Positions 9,701 to 19,800 are shown, counted from the first letter of the stretch. The stretch: 37,482 nucleotides of DNA from a bacterium TMED88 (GCA_002171515.1 NHEP01000083.1:1-37482), one strand, 5' to 3'. Numbers and translations are program-made. Notes: generated from the letters alone by a model not told the origin.

Positions 9701-11417
9701 AGCAGGAGTAGCTGGAGTCATCAAGACTGCGTTGGCACTTCGTCATCGAAAAATCCCTGCGAGCCTGCATTTCGAACGCCCAAACCCGGAGATCGAGTTC
9801 GAAAAAACTCCTTTTTTTGTGGCACGGCAATCGATGCACTGGGCGAGTACGGATGATGCTCCCCGACGCGCCGGAGTGAGTTCATTCGGGGTCGGCGGCA
9901 CCAATGCCCACTTGATCTTGGAGGAATACTGGGATCAGCCACGCTGCGAACCCACTCGTCAACCCGAGCACCTCTTGCTCGCTTCGGGCCACACAGCCGA
10001 CCGCTGCGGGGCACTCCGCTCAAGGCTCGCCGAGTATCTTGACTCTGAAGAGGCTGAGGGCCTCGGGGACGTGGCTTGGAGCCTGGCGATTGGCCGAAAG
10101 CCCCTCGCCCATCGCAGCTTTGTCGTGGCGCCGGATCATGCGACGGCCGCCGAACTGCTCCGGAGCAATGGGGCGAGCCCGCGAACCCGTCAATCCGAAG
10201 CGCCTCAACGACCGCCGAACATCGTGTTTATGTTTCCGGGACAAGGCTGTCAGTCGCCCAACATGGGCCGAGGCCTCTACGCCGCGGAGCCCGTCTATCG
10301 GCAGGCCCTTGATGCCTGCGCAGCGGTGCTTCAAGAACGCTGCGGAGTCGAGCTCATTCGTTTGCTCCACCCGGAGGCGGGCCAAGAAACCGCCGCCGCC
10401 GAAACCCTCCAAAGAACGGCCTTTACGCAACCCGCGATCTTCAGCGTCCAATATGCCCTGGCGCGCCTCTGGATGAACCTGGGTGTCACACCCACTGCGA
10501 TGATCGGGCACAGCGTTGGGGAGTTCACCGCTGCCTGCCTTGCGGGCGTCATGTCTCTCGAGGAAGCGCTCGTGTTGGTCGTGGAACGCGGCCGCCTCAT
10601 GGAGTCCATGCCCAACGGCTCGATGCTTTCGGTTCGAATGAGCGCCACGGAACTCAAGGCATTCCTCCCCGATGACTTGTCCCTTGCTTGCGAAAATTCA
10701 CAGACTTTGTCAGTCGTCTCAGGCGCATCACACAAGATTGATGCCTTCAGCGTAGAACTGGAAAGCCGCGGCGTAGTGAATCAGGTACTCCATACCTCTC
10801 ATGCCTTCCACTCAGCAATGATGGACCCCATCATCGTGCCTTTTCGAAAGCAAGTGGCTCGGAAGAATCTTGAGGCCCCACAGCGGACCATTTTTTCCAC
10901 GGCAACCGGCCAGTCGTTGTCAGCGGAAGAAGCGCAAGACCCGAGCTACTGGGCGCGCCATGCCCGATCGCCCGTCCTCTTTGCAGACGCACTCCGATCG
11001 GCCATCGAAGCCGACCCTTCTCAAATCTTCCTCGAAGTCGGCCCTCGCAATACCACGAGCACTTTCGCGCGACAAACAGGCGGCCCCGAATTGGGGCAGC
11101 GAGTCGTGACCACCCTCGAAATGGCCGGTGAAGTCGAGCAAGAGCCGGCTTCCTTCTTGGGTGCAATCGGGCGCCTCTGGACACTCGGGGTCGAGATCGA
11201 CTGGGACAGCTTTTTTGCGCGACAAGAAAAACGGCGCATCTCGCTCCCCACCTACCCCTTTCAAAGAACGCGACACTGGATTGAACTCGAAACCGACCTT
11301 CGACCCAGCCAGCGACCCATTGCGCAAATTGATTCAGCAGCGAATCCGGTGACGACACTCATTGAGAACCAATTGGAATTGATTGAAAAGCAGCTCGCGA
11401 TTCTGAAGAAAACGTAG
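6723..11417 (+). CDS. hybrid NRPS-PKS, A-PCP-KS-AT, loading module (valine predicted)
   Basis: A 1564-residue assembly-line protein. The adenylation domain (about 30-540) has all core motifs, including YTSGSTGEPKG, NGYGPTE, YRTGDLVRW and NGKIDR. The ten specificity positions read DAFWLGGTFK, one change from a well-known valine code. A PCP follows with its phosphopantetheine Ser at 585. The ketosynthase has Cys813 (SACSTS) and both histidine motifs (EAHGTGTPLGDPIE, KSNVGHLTAA). The acyltransferase has GHSVGE with Ser1264 and HAFHS, the malonyl-CoA type. There is no C domain at the front, as expected of a loading module, and no KR or ACP. The protein ends in an amphipathic helix, probably for docking. 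It should load valine and extend it with malonyl-CoA on the ACP of the next protein. The ATG at 6723 has a weak ribosome site; a GTG at 6660 with GAGG 6 bases upstream is an alternative. Confidence 0.93.
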   Translation: MTASEKNASLQEPLANSLTVPEQWNGHASDYPRDSDVATRFENQADQHPQAAALWAETPIHYADLEAWANRIANLLLSQGVGTGDFVGVCLERSPEMIAGILGILKTGAAYVPLDPSFPDTRLIQIIKQAQLHTVLTNEAGAARCETLRDSTQSETALAFRSLDRESTWLRDVSSGRPLVDRRATDIAYVMYTSGSTGEPKGACIPHRAILRLVESTDFARFGNDERVLGFAPMGFDASTFEIWAALLHGAELHLFPSGMQSLQDLASFLATQKITTAWLTAALFHEMADYFPEALAGVRQVLAGGDVLSPERVSRVVGAMPPGHRLINGYGPTENTTFTCCHTIEPGDEVNQPLPIGRPIANTWIRVLNEDMEPVAVGEAGELYAGGDGLAVGYLKQPNRTAESFISDPFKEDGPENRLYRTGDLVRWRPDGLLEFIGRVDGQIKIRGYRVEIGEIESTLASHPAVRDVAVIAPLRNGTRQLIAYLTGPLEGEAPTEETLRDFVKARLPHFMLPAEWVVLDRMPMTVNGKIDRGALPDQPGKASAIQGTPGHSMESQVAALWGEILDRDPLSATDSFFDLGANSLLALRFVEEMKRRYDLEIPPIRVFQHPTASELAEWIEHGRRPGRRRRARFQVDGGLERIAIVGMAGRFPGAPDVSSFWRNLCDGQESISFFSGDELDPGNDSTEIADDHYVAARGVLADGDCFDAELFGISPRLAQVMDPQQRIFLEVAWSALEDACIDPSRSEDLIGIFGGVVHNTYQPNFLWKRPELSEAVGVLQARLVNDKDYAPISVAHKLDLKGPAVNVQSACSTSLVAIAQAFHALRAGQCDVAIAGGVAITAPIRSGHLHIEGGMQSADGHTRPFDADATGTVFSDGAGMIVLKRLTDAVVNGDTIHAVIRSAAVNNDGASKASFTAPSIEGQASVISMALEEAGLTAEDISYVEAHGTGTPLGDPIEVAGLTQAFRETSDRNQYCALGSVKSNVGHLTAAAGVAGVIKTALALRHRKIPASLHFERPNPEIEFEKTPFFVARQSMHWASTDDAPRRAGVSSFGVGGTNAHLILEEYWDQPRCEPTRQPEHLLLASGHTADRCGALRSRLAEYLDSEEAEGLGDVAWSLAIGRKPLAHRSFVVAPDHATAAELLRSNGASPRTRQSEAPQRPPNIVFMFPGQGCQSPNMGRGLYAAEPVYRQALDACAAVLQERCGVELIRLLHPEAGQETAAAETLQRTAFTQPAIFSVQYALARLWMNLGVTPTAMIGHSVGEFTAACLAGVMSLEEALVLVVERGRLMESMPNGSMLSVRMSATELKAFLPDDLSLACENSQTLSVVSGASHKIDAFSVELESRGVVNQVLHTSHAFHSAMMDPIIVPFRKQVARKNLEAPQRTIFSTATGQSLSAEEAQDPSYWARHARSPVLFADALRSAIEADPSQIFLEVGPRNTTSTFARQTGGPELGQRVVTTLEMAGEVEQEPASFLGAIGRLWTLGVEIDWDSFFARQEKRRISLPTYPFQRTRHWIELETDLRPSQRPIAQIDSAANPVTTLIENQLELIEKQLAILKKT

Positions 11418-11455
11418 CCCCCCCCACTGCCTGATCACCCCAACAGGACACCAAC

Positions 11456-13525
11456 ATGGCTTCCCACGAAGAAATCATCCGTCGCGTTCAGAGCCTCCTC
11501 AGCGAGCTCTCTGGCATCCCCACATCCGAGCTGTCACCCGACCTTCATTTTCTTGAAATGGGCTTCGACTCTCTATTTCTGACCCAGTTGACCCAAGAGA
11601 TTCGCTCCCAGTTCAAGGTTGAAGTCAAACTCCGTCAACTCATTGAGGAGCAAAACAGCATCGGTGCCCTAGCGCGGCATCTGGCACCGCATATTCCGGC
11701 TTCATCGCCCCCAGGAAACGAGACCAAAAGGCAGCAAGAAGCCGTTCCGCCCACTAGCCCGCCGAGCCAGCCATCAGGAAGCCGGCAAGAGATTGAGTCC
11801 GTAATCGCCAGACAGCTTGAGTTGATGAAAGCCCAACTCGAGGCCTTGCGAACAGCCCCCGGACCACAAGAAACCACCTCCGAACAGGTTGAGACGCATA
11901 CGGCCAATCTGGCTGCAATGCCCTCGAAATCGGCCGAGGCCCAGAAACCCACGACACCCCCCGATCGGCCTTTGAGCAATGATGACCGACCCCTGCGAAT
12001 CGACCAACTCGATCAACTGGATCGATCGCGAAGAGTTCAACTGGAAAACCTGATCGCACAATACGTGGAGCGGACGCGTCGATCACGGGACCATGTTCAA
12101 AAGCATCGTGCTCACCATGCGGACCCTCGAACGGCATCACTCTTCCACCGAGCATGGAAAGAGATGGTCTACCCGATTGTCGTCGAGCACTCCGAAGGCG
12201 CTCGCCTTCGTGATATCGACGGCAATATCTATATCGATCTCCTGAATGGATTTGGGCCCAACTTTCTCGGCCACGCACACCCACGTGTACTCGATGCGCT
12301 CAGACGACAATTGGACCGCGGGATCGAGGTCGGTCCTCAGACGCCTTTGGCCGGTGAAACAGCAGAGCTCGTCTGCGAATTGACCGGCCTCGACCGAGCC
12401 AGCTTTGTCTGCACGGGCTCCGAAGCGGTGCAAGCTGCTATTCGGTGCGCACGCACTTTCACAGGGAGGCAGAAAATCGTCGTCTTCAGTGGAAGCTACC
12501 ACGGAAACTTCGACGAAGTGATCGTCCGGGGCAATGTGGACCCCGCTCATCCCCTCACTTTTCCTGCGGCCCCTGGGATTCCGAAACGGGCCGTCCAAGA
12601 CATCGTTGTCCTCCCCTACGGTGAAGACGGATCCCTGGAAACCATCGAAAACTTGGGCTCCGAGCTGGCCGCTGTTTTGGTGGAACCCGTGCAGAGCCGC
12701 AGACCCGAACTCCAGCCTCGTGAGTTCCTTCACTCGCTCCGCCGAATCACGGAAGAATCCGAGACACTGCTCATTTTCGATGAAGTCGTCACCGGATTCC
12801 GATCGCACCCTGCCGGCGCTCAAGGCCACTTTAACGTCTCCGCCGACCTCGCCACCTACGGAAAAGTGGCCGGGGCCAACATGCCCATGGGGATCGTTGC
12901 CGGGCGGCGGGATGTCATGGACACCTTTGATGGGGGCATGTGGCAATACGGCGACGATTCAATGCCCGAAGCGGGTGTCACGTTTTTCGCAGGCACCTTC
13001 GTTCGCCATCCGCTCGCGATCGCCGCAGCTCATGCAATGCTCCTTTTCCTGAAGGAACAGGGCCCCCAACTGCAGGAAGGCCTCAACCAGAGGACGGCAG
13101 ACTTTGCGGAAAGAGTGAACGCAATCTTTAAAGAGCATAATGCGCCAGTCGAACTCACTCACTTCGCCTCGGTCATGTATTTACGCGATCTCGACGAATC
13201 CGAATTGGGTGGCCTGCTCTGGTACTTCCTTCGGCTGGAAGGGGTCTACCTTCAGCAGGGCTTTCCTTCGTACCTAACGCTCGCTCACGGTGAAGCCGAG
13301 GTTGACCTGATGGTCGAAGCCTTTCGTCGCGGTGTTGCCAAAATGGTCGAGTGCGGCTTCTACCCACAACCCCTTCCACGGCTTCGCTCGCTCACTGCAC
13401 CCAACCCTGAGATTCCTGAAGCGCCACCCGTCGAGGGGGCGCGACTTGGCAAAGACCCTTCAGGCCAGCCGGCCTGGTACATACCCGACCCTGACCGTCC
13501 AAATCATTATTTACGAGTTTCCTGA
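11456..13525 (+). CDS. ACP-aminotransferase (beta-aminating) didomain protein
   Basis: In 689 residues there is an N-terminal acyl carrier protein (1-80, GFDS with phosphopantetheine Ser39), a Pro/Ser/Gln-rich linker to about 190 with a helical stretch IARQLELMKAQLEALR, and a class III PLP aminotransferase (about 210-650). The latter shows the cofactor Asp in IFDEVVTGFR and the Schiff-base Lys470 in YGKVAGANMP. This is the aminotransferase type embedded in PKS modules of mycosubtilin/iturin and microcystin lines, where it turns a beta-keto thioester into a beta-amine. Here ACP and aminotransferase sit on a separate protein from KS-AT, so the module is split. AGGA lies 8 bases before the ATG, and 38 bases separate it from the preceding gene. 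It is expected to convert the beta-keto valine extension product into a vicinal diamine. Confidence 0.92.
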   Translation: MASHEEIIRRVQSLLSELSGIPTSELSPDLHFLEMGFDSLFLTQLTQEIRSQFKVEVKLRQLIEEQNSIGALARHLAPHIPASSPPGNETKRQQEAVPPTSPPSQPSGSRQEIESVIARQLELMKAQLEALRTAPGPQETTSEQVETHTANLAAMPSKSAEAQKPTTPPDRPLSNDDRPLRIDQLDQLDRSRRVQLENLIAQYVERTRRSRDHVQKHRAHHADPRTASLFHRAWKEMVYPIVVEHSEGARLRDIDGNIYIDLLNGFGPNFLGHAHPRVLDALRRQLDRGIEVGPQTPLAGETAELVCELTGLDRASFVCTGSEAVQAAIRCARTFTGRQKIVVFSGSYHGNFDEVIVRGNVDPAHPLTFPAAPGIPKRAVQDIVVLPYGEDGSLETIENLGSELAAVLVEPVQSRRPELQPREFLHSLRRITEESETLLIFDEVVTGFRSHPAGAQGHFNVSADLATYGKVAGANMPMGIVAGRRDVMDTFDGGMWQYGDDSMPEAGVTFFAGTFVRHPLAIAAAHAMLLFLKEQGPQLQEGLNQRTADFAERVNAIFKEHNAPVELTHFASVMYLRDLDESELGGLLWYFLRLEGVYLQQGFPSYLTLAHGEAEVDLMVEAFRRGVAKMVECGFYPQPLPRLRSLTAPNPEIPEAPPVEGARLGKDPSGQPAWYIPDPDRPNHYLRVS

Positions 13526-13555
13526 GCTACAGAATCGTCCCCCTCGAAAAAGCAG

Positions 13556-16500
13556 ATGCCTCCCCCCATGCGAGATCAAGACCAACACAATTTAGTCCCC
13601 GTCGATTTCGACCCTTTTGCCGAGGGCGAACTTTCGAGGACCGTCTCCGCCACCGAGTCCCAGAAGGAAATCTGGACAGCGGTACGCCTTGGTGAGGATG
13701 CGAATTGTGCGTTCAACGAATCGGTTTCCCTTCGTTTTGAGGGCAAACTCGACGCACCCGCGCTGATTCGTGCGCTCACGCTTTTGGTCGAGCGACACGA
13801 GGCTCTGCGGACCACGTTCAGCCCCGATGGCGAAACCCTCTGCGTATCTCCATCTGGAATCGCCCACGTCACGTCTGAGGATTGGTCCGTCAAGAACCCG
13901 GAGCAAATTAAAGCCGAACTGAATTCGGTCATCCGCAAGGCAGCGGCGGATCCCTTTGACCTGGAGCATGGCCCCCTGGCGCGCTTCTGGTTAATCAGAC
14001 TCTCTGATTCCCTTTGGGAGCTCATCATCTCCGCCCATCATATCGTCTGCGACGGTTGGTCAACGGCTGTGCTGCTCAAAGACTTGGGCCCTCTTTACGC
14101 CCACGCAAAGAATTCGGCGGATCAGGCCAGCCTGCCCCCGCCAACCCCCTTCAGTCAGTATGCCGATCGACTCCACGAACGCGATGACTCCGAAACGTGT
14201 GAATTCTGGATCAAAAAATTCCAGAGCGATGTGCCCATTGTCGATTGGCCGGCCGATCACCCTCGCCCACCGCTTCGCTCCTTCGAATCTGCTCGAATTA
14301 AGACCCAGATAAACCAAGAGCTCGTTTCAACCCTGAAAAGCGTCGCAGCAAAGCACCGTGTCAGTTTCTTCGCGCTTCTCTTGGCTGCCTGGGAAGCCTA
14401 TGTGAGCCGCGTGACGGGCTCCGAAGATATCGTCACGGGCATACCCGCTGCCGGACAATCTGCAGCAGGATTGCCTGAAGTAGTCGGCCACTGCGTCAAC
14501 CTCTTACCCGTTCGAAGCCATGTCACAACGAGCCAAAGCTTTGCCGAGCTTCTTGCACAAACTCAGCTTTCGCTACTCGATGCATTCGACCATCAGGAGT
14601 ACACCTTCGGGAGCCTGCTCAAGCAAATCCCCATCGGACGCGACCCCAGTCGCGTGCCCGTGGTTCCAATCCAGTTCAACTTGGACCAATCAATCGATCC
14701 TCAGTCACTCGGTTTTACTGGCCTCAATGTCGAATTTCGGTCAAATCCTCGCTGGTTCGAAAATTTCGAAATTTTCATCAATCTCACCGAATCGCCGGAC
14801 GGTCTCGAGATCGAAACCCAATACAACACGACGCTCTTCCGGCCCGATTCAATCCGGAGAAGACTCGCCGGCTTCGAAACGCTGCTGCAGGCCGTCGCGG
14901 ATCGACCTGACTTAGAAATTGGACGGATTCCGACAGTTTCTCCGGAAGAGCGCGCTCTAGTCGTCGACACTTGGAATCAAACAACCGAACCCCACGATGG
15001 GTCGACCACAGTACACGACATGATCCTTCAGCAGGCTGCACGGACGCCGGAGTCCGTCGCAATCGAATGCGGATCGGAGCGCATCAGTTATCGGACTCTC
15101 GACCAGAACTCGCGAGCGCTTGCGGACCGCCTGATGGAAATGGGCGTCCAATCGGGTGAGCTCGTAGGACTGGCCCTGGAGCGCTCGATCGACATGGTTG
15201 TTTCGGCGCTCGCCATCTGGCGATGTGGCGCCGCCTATGTGCCCCTCGACCCGGAATTCCCAAAACAGCGCATTCAACACATGGTCGAGGACTCCGGCCT
15301 TGTCGCCATCGTAACGCGCCGGACCTTGGCCGATGAATTTCCCAGCGTTCAATACGGCCTGGCCTTCAGCGATGACAAATCAACCGAAGGCTCCGGCCGA
15401 TCGCCAGCAGAAGCGCATTCCGAACCCGATGCTCTCGCCTACGTGATCTACACCTCGGGCTCGACCGGCACCCCGAAAGGTGTCGAAGTGCCACATCGAA
15501 CCGTTGTAAATTTTTTGGAAACAATGACTCGAAATCCAGGTCTCGGTCCTCAGGACAGCTTGGTCGCAGTCACGACATTGTCTTTCGACATCTCTGTCTT
15601 GGAGTTGTTCTTGCCCTTGACGGTGGGAGCACGGACGATCGTGGCCACCGAGGGTGAAACCCGTGATGGCCGAACTCTGGGTCAGCTGCTGCAAGCGAGT
15701 GGCGCGACCGTCATGCAAGCCACACCCGCAACTTGGCGAATGCTTTTAGAGGCGGGGTGGCGAGGTGGGTCGAATTTGACCGCCCTATGTGGTGGCGAAG
15801 CTTTTCCAGCGGACCTCGCAAAAGAGTTGATCCCACGAACCGCTCGAGTTTTCAACATGTACGGCCCGACCGAAACGACAATCTGGTCGACTCTGCACGA
15901 GCTCGAGAGCGAAGAATCGACGGTTCCCATCGGCCATCCAATTGGCAATACACAGGTTTACGTCTTGGATGGGAACCTCGAACCCACCGGAATCGGCGTC
16001 CCCGGCGAACTCTTCATAGGCGGCGAAGGGGTCACGCGGGGCTATCTCGGGAAGCCTGACTTGACTCAGAAGCGCTTTATCGACGATCCCTTTTCGGACG
16101 GCGGCCAGCTCTACCGAACTGGCGATTTTGTGCGATGGGATGCCGACGGGCGCTTAGTCTTTAGCCGCCGACTCGACAATCAAGTAAAGGTTCGCGGATA
16201 CCGGATTGAGCTTGGGGAAATCGAATCAGCCTTGATCCAACACCCCTCCGTTGCCCAGGCCGTAGTGACCGTGTACGAACCACAACCTGGGGACACCCGC
16301 TTGGCCGCATATTGTGTCGCCGAAAATTCGGGACTGCCCGAGGCCTCCATCCTTCGCTCAGCACTGGGAAAAAGCCTGCCCGGCTACATGATTCCTCAGC
16401 ATTTTGTTAGCCTCGAATCGATTCCCCTAACGCCCAACCGAAAAGCCGATAGACAGGCGCTGCCTCAACCCGAGTTGGACTCGCATGCTGGACACAACTA

Positions 16501-16798
16501 CAGAGAGCCGAGCCCCGGCGCCGAAAGCCAATTGGCGCAGATTTGGAGCGATGTACTGCGAATTGATCAGGTCGGAGCCGAGGATGACTTTTTTGATCTG
16601 GGCGGACATTCAATTCTCGCCACTCGGGTCGTCGCTCAAATCACAGAACGAATGGGTGTCGATCTCCCACTGAGACGCATCTTTGCCACACCCAGATTGA
16701 GTGCGTTGGCTGAGCACATCGATGCTCTTGAAACCTTGAACCAGGGAGAAAACGCGGATCCGAAAACATCGGAAAGCCGCGAGGAGATGTCTTTCTGA
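13556..16798 (+). CDS. NRPS module C-A-PCP (glycine predicted)
   Basis: A 1080-residue single module. The condensation domain (about 25-460) has an intact catalytic HHIVCDG (His161-His162...Asp166). The adenylation domain (about 475-975) has YTSGSTGTPKG, MYGPTETT, YRTGDFVRW and the NRKADR Lys motif. Its specificity positions read DILQLGMIWK, very close to the known glycine code DILQLGLIWK. The PCP carries Ser1019 in LGGHSI. It should join the beta-amino acyl chain from the preceding ACP to glycine. The start ATG at 13556 has a weak ribosome site; the ATG at 13568 is an alternative. The gene lies 30 bases after the aminotransferase gene and clearly belongs to the same operon. No epimerase or methyltransferase domain is present. 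Confidence 0.95.
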   Translation: MPPPMRDQDQHNLVPVDFDPFAEGELSRTVSATESQKEIWTAVRLGEDANCAFNESVSLRFEGKLDAPALIRALTLLVERHEALRTTFSPDGETLCVSPSGIAHVTSEDWSVKNPEQIKAELNSVIRKAAADPFDLEHGPLARFWLIRLSDSLWELIISAHHIVCDGWSTAVLLKDLGPLYAHAKNSADQASLPPPTPFSQYADRLHERDDSETCEFWIKKFQSDVPIVDWPADHPRPPLRSFESARIKTQINQELVSTLKSVAAKHRVSFFALLLAAWEAYVSRVTGSEDIVTGIPAAGQSAAGLPEVVGHCVNLLPVRSHVTTSQSFAELLAQTQLSLLDAFDHQEYTFGSLLKQIPIGRDPSRVPVVPIQFNLDQSIDPQSLGFTGLNVEFRSNPRWFENFEIFINLTESPDGLEIETQYNTTLFRPDSIRRRLAGFETLLQAVADRPDLEIGRIPTVSPEERALVVDTWNQTTEPHDGSTTVHDMILQQAARTPESVAIECGSERISYRTLDQNSRALADRLMEMGVQSGELVGLALERSIDMVVSALAIWRCGAAYVPLDPEFPKQRIQHMVEDSGLVAIVTRRTLADEFPSVQYGLAFSDDKSTEGSGRSPAEAHSEPDALAYVIYTSGSTGTPKGVEVPHRTVVNFLETMTRNPGLGPQDSLVAVTTLSFDISVLELFLPLTVGARTIVATEGETRDGRTLGQLLQASGATVMQATPATWRMLLEAGWRGGSNLTALCGGEAFPADLAKELIPRTARVFNMYGPTETTIWSTLHELESEESTVPIGHPIGNTQVYVLDGNLEPTGIGVPGELFIGGEGVTRGYLGKPDLTQKRFIDDPFSDGGQLYRTGDFVRWDADGRLVFSRRLDNQVKVRGYRIELGEIESALIQHPSVAQAVVTVYEPQPGDTRLAAYCVAENSGLPEASILRSALGKSLPGYMIPQHFVSLESIPLTPNRKADRQALPQPELDSHAGHNYREPSPGAESQLAQIWSDVLRIDQVGAEDDFFDLGGHSILATRVVAQITERMGVDLPLRRIFATPRLSALAEHIDALETLNQGENADPKTSESREEMSF

Positions 16799-16833
16799 TG
16801 CATCGCATTGTTTCGCAGAGGGCTGACCGTTGA
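16798..16833 (+). CDS. possible 11-codon coupling mini-ORF
   Basis: An ATG overlaps the stop of the glycine NRPS gene (TGATG) and opens an 11-codon frame (MHRIVSQRADR). Its TGA overlaps the TTG start of the next NRPS gene (TTGA). The ribosome site GAGGG for that TTG lies within the mini-frame. It may only keep ribosomes moving across the junction. No expression evidence is available. Confidence 0.25.
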   Translation: MHRIVSQRADR

Positions 16834-19800
16834 AGTCAGCCGCTGCTCTGCTGAAAGTGCTCGCTGACCGCGATATTCGCATTCGCGCGGAGGACGAACG
16901 TCTGATCGTCGATGCTCCGAAGGGTTCCATCGATGAAGAGCTCGGCAGCGAAATCAGGGCGGTCAAAGATGATCTGCTTGAAATTCTTCGAGAAGCCAAT
17001 TCAGATTCGAGCGCAACAGAACCATCGATCGTTGCCATTGGGCCTCAAGCCGATGGATACATTTCGCCCTTCCAGGAACGAATTTGGATGTTGGAGCAGA
17101 TTCGTCCCGACTCAGGCGAGAACAATCTGCCAGGCGCTTGGCGCCTCCGCGGCCCACTCAACGAAATGGCCCTCCAGTCGGCCCTGTCGGATTTCATCAG
17201 AATTCATCCGATGCTTCGAGCCCGCTTTTTTCAGGACAATTCACGGGTCACCCGCCGAGAGAACCCTCTGGCCAGCATCCCTCTTCTTCAGGGATGCGAC
17301 TTTTCAAGCACTCCTGCAGGTCAACGCGAAACCGAATTTCAAAAGTGGCTTGAAGACATGGCCCGGGTCCCCTTTGACCTCTCCAATGAGCCCCCTATCC
17401 GAATGTATCTGGCTCGACTCGGCCCTGAAGAGCATGCGATCTACGCGGTGAGCCACTCGATTGCGTGGGATGGCTGGTGTTTTGACATCATGTTGGAAGA
17501 CCTCGGCCTTTTATACAGCGCACATTGCCGCCGGGAAGAGCCCCAGCTGCCGCAATCGACAATCCGGTACGAAGATTTTGCTTATTGGCAACGGACCCGG
17601 GGACAGAGCGACCGGGGACAGGAAGACTTGCTCTTCTGGCAGAAGCGCCTCGCCGGAGCGCTGAAAACGCTACCCATTCCTACGGATCGCCCTCGGCCTC
17701 AAAATCCGAATCATGCCGGGGCCCGATCCAACTTTGCCTTGAACGATCATCTGGTCACCCAACTATCGAAACTCGCTCGGAACGAGGGCGTCACCGTCTA
17801 TATGATCTTGTTGTCCATTTGGTCGGTTCTTATCGGTCGGATGATCGACCAAAATGACGTCGTCGTGACGACGCCGGTGAGAGGTCGCGATCAAGCGAAC
17901 CTTGAGAACGTAGTCGGCCCGTTCACCAACACACTCTTCCTCCGGATTCAGTGGGATCCGAGCGATTCTTTCAGGAGTGTGATCCGTAAAGTGAAAGCGA
18001 TCAGCCTGGAGGCCATGGGGCATCAGGCGTGTCCTGTGGACGATTTTCTACGGTCGATACCCGGCGAGCTCAAAGAGAGCTCGTTGTTTCAATTAAATTT
18101 CTCATACCAGAACACCGAAGATCGGCTGACGCATTGGGGTGATCTCGAGGTAGAGCAGATCCCTCAAGGTTTTCATGCGACCCATTCCGAGCTTAATTTC
18201 TGGGTCCGCGATGCCGGGGACACCCTGTCCGGAGCCATCGACTACCGAACCGACTTGTATGACGCGGAGCGGATCAGGAAGCTCATCGGCTGGTTGCTCC
18301 AAATTCTCACGGATGCGGTTGCCTCTCCAGACGAGCCCATCTCTCAACACTCTCTCCTCAGCCCGGACGAGCAGGCGCAATTGGCGACGTGGAACAGGGC
18401 TCGCCCTCTCGACATCACGGATCGAAGTCGAATCGCTCAAGCCCTCGAGATTCCACCGAGCGCCACGCTGGAAAGTGAGGGGGGCGTTTGGGATCGGGAT
18501 ATTCTCCATGCTCGATCTCTAGAGGTGGCCCAAGCCCTTTTGAGCGCAGGGGTCGAGGAAGGCGACTGCGTCGCCGTGAGGATGCGGAGAGCGCCTGAAT
18601 CCGTCATTGCGCTGCTTGGCATCCTTCGCGCAGGCGCATGCTGGATGCCCGTCCCTCGCGCGATTTCGAACGACTCGTTGAATGCTTGGATCGAGCAAAC
18701 CAACGGCCGCGCCCTTTTGCACGATTCAACGGTGACGGGGATCAATCTCGAAGTTCCCGCCCGGAGCCTCGATTTCTTCGCCCAGGACTCAAGCGAGGAA
18801 TCATTCCAGAGCCCTCATCGCGCCTCGTCTTCCCGCATGGCTCAGTTAAGCGGGTCGGCCTTTTCCCCACCCCAATCCATTACTTTTGAAACGCTCGAAG
18901 TCGTTCTCGGGAGTCGGGAATCTACCCAGTGTCTCGAGTCAAGCGATCTCAGCCTCGTCCTGCTCGCTCCCGACGACCCAGCCTTCGCGCCAGCGGCCCT
19001 CAGTGCACTCGCACATGGCGCAACACTTGCGATGCCAACTGAAGATTGTGCTGCAGATAAACTGCGGCTCGCCGCGTGGATCGCGCATCTAAAACCGACC
19101 ATCATCGAGACGGACCCACCCCATCTTGACGCAGTCCTCACCACCGCTGGACAGCAATCGGTTGCTTCGATCTGGATCCACGGTGACCTCACACAGCGAC
19201 TGGATATCGAGCTCCCTGCCACCTCGAAAGGCATATGGCAGATCGGCGGAAGTCGCTCAACGGGGCATTGGGGCCTCCTGTTCCCACAGACACAAAACCC
19301 CTCATCCGGAGCCCCCCTAGCCGGCGGGCCGGCCCCGGGTTTTGAAACGCGCATCCTCGACCCCGATGGACTTGAGCTACCCCCGGGCCTTCCCGGACAA
19401 CTTGTCTTGCGTCAGTTGGGCGATGTCCTTCCCTTCAACACTCCATGGCGGGCCCTCTGGACCCACCAAGGCAATCTCCACATTACCGAGAGACAAGACG
19501 CTCTAATCTGGGCTCAAGGGCAATGGCTAGACATCCTTAAACTTCAGACCACCCTCCAAGCTCTTCCCTTCGTGACAGATGCTCACATTGAAGCTCGACC
19601 AAGTGCAACGGGTAACTCTCAGCTCATCACATGGGTCGCGTATCGCGGCGATCACGAACCGACCTCGACTACCCTCCGAAAGGCCGTGATGAATCATCTC
19701 GGCGATCAATTACTCGGCGGGATCATCGTACCGCTTCCTGAGATCCCAAGGGACGATCGTGGCGCGATCCGGCCGCGACTGCTTCCTGATCCGAGCAATA

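Noticed and set aside
12137..12946. 269-codon minus-strand open frame
   Set aside because: It is antisense to the aminotransferase domain, which has clear catalytic motifs in the plus frame.
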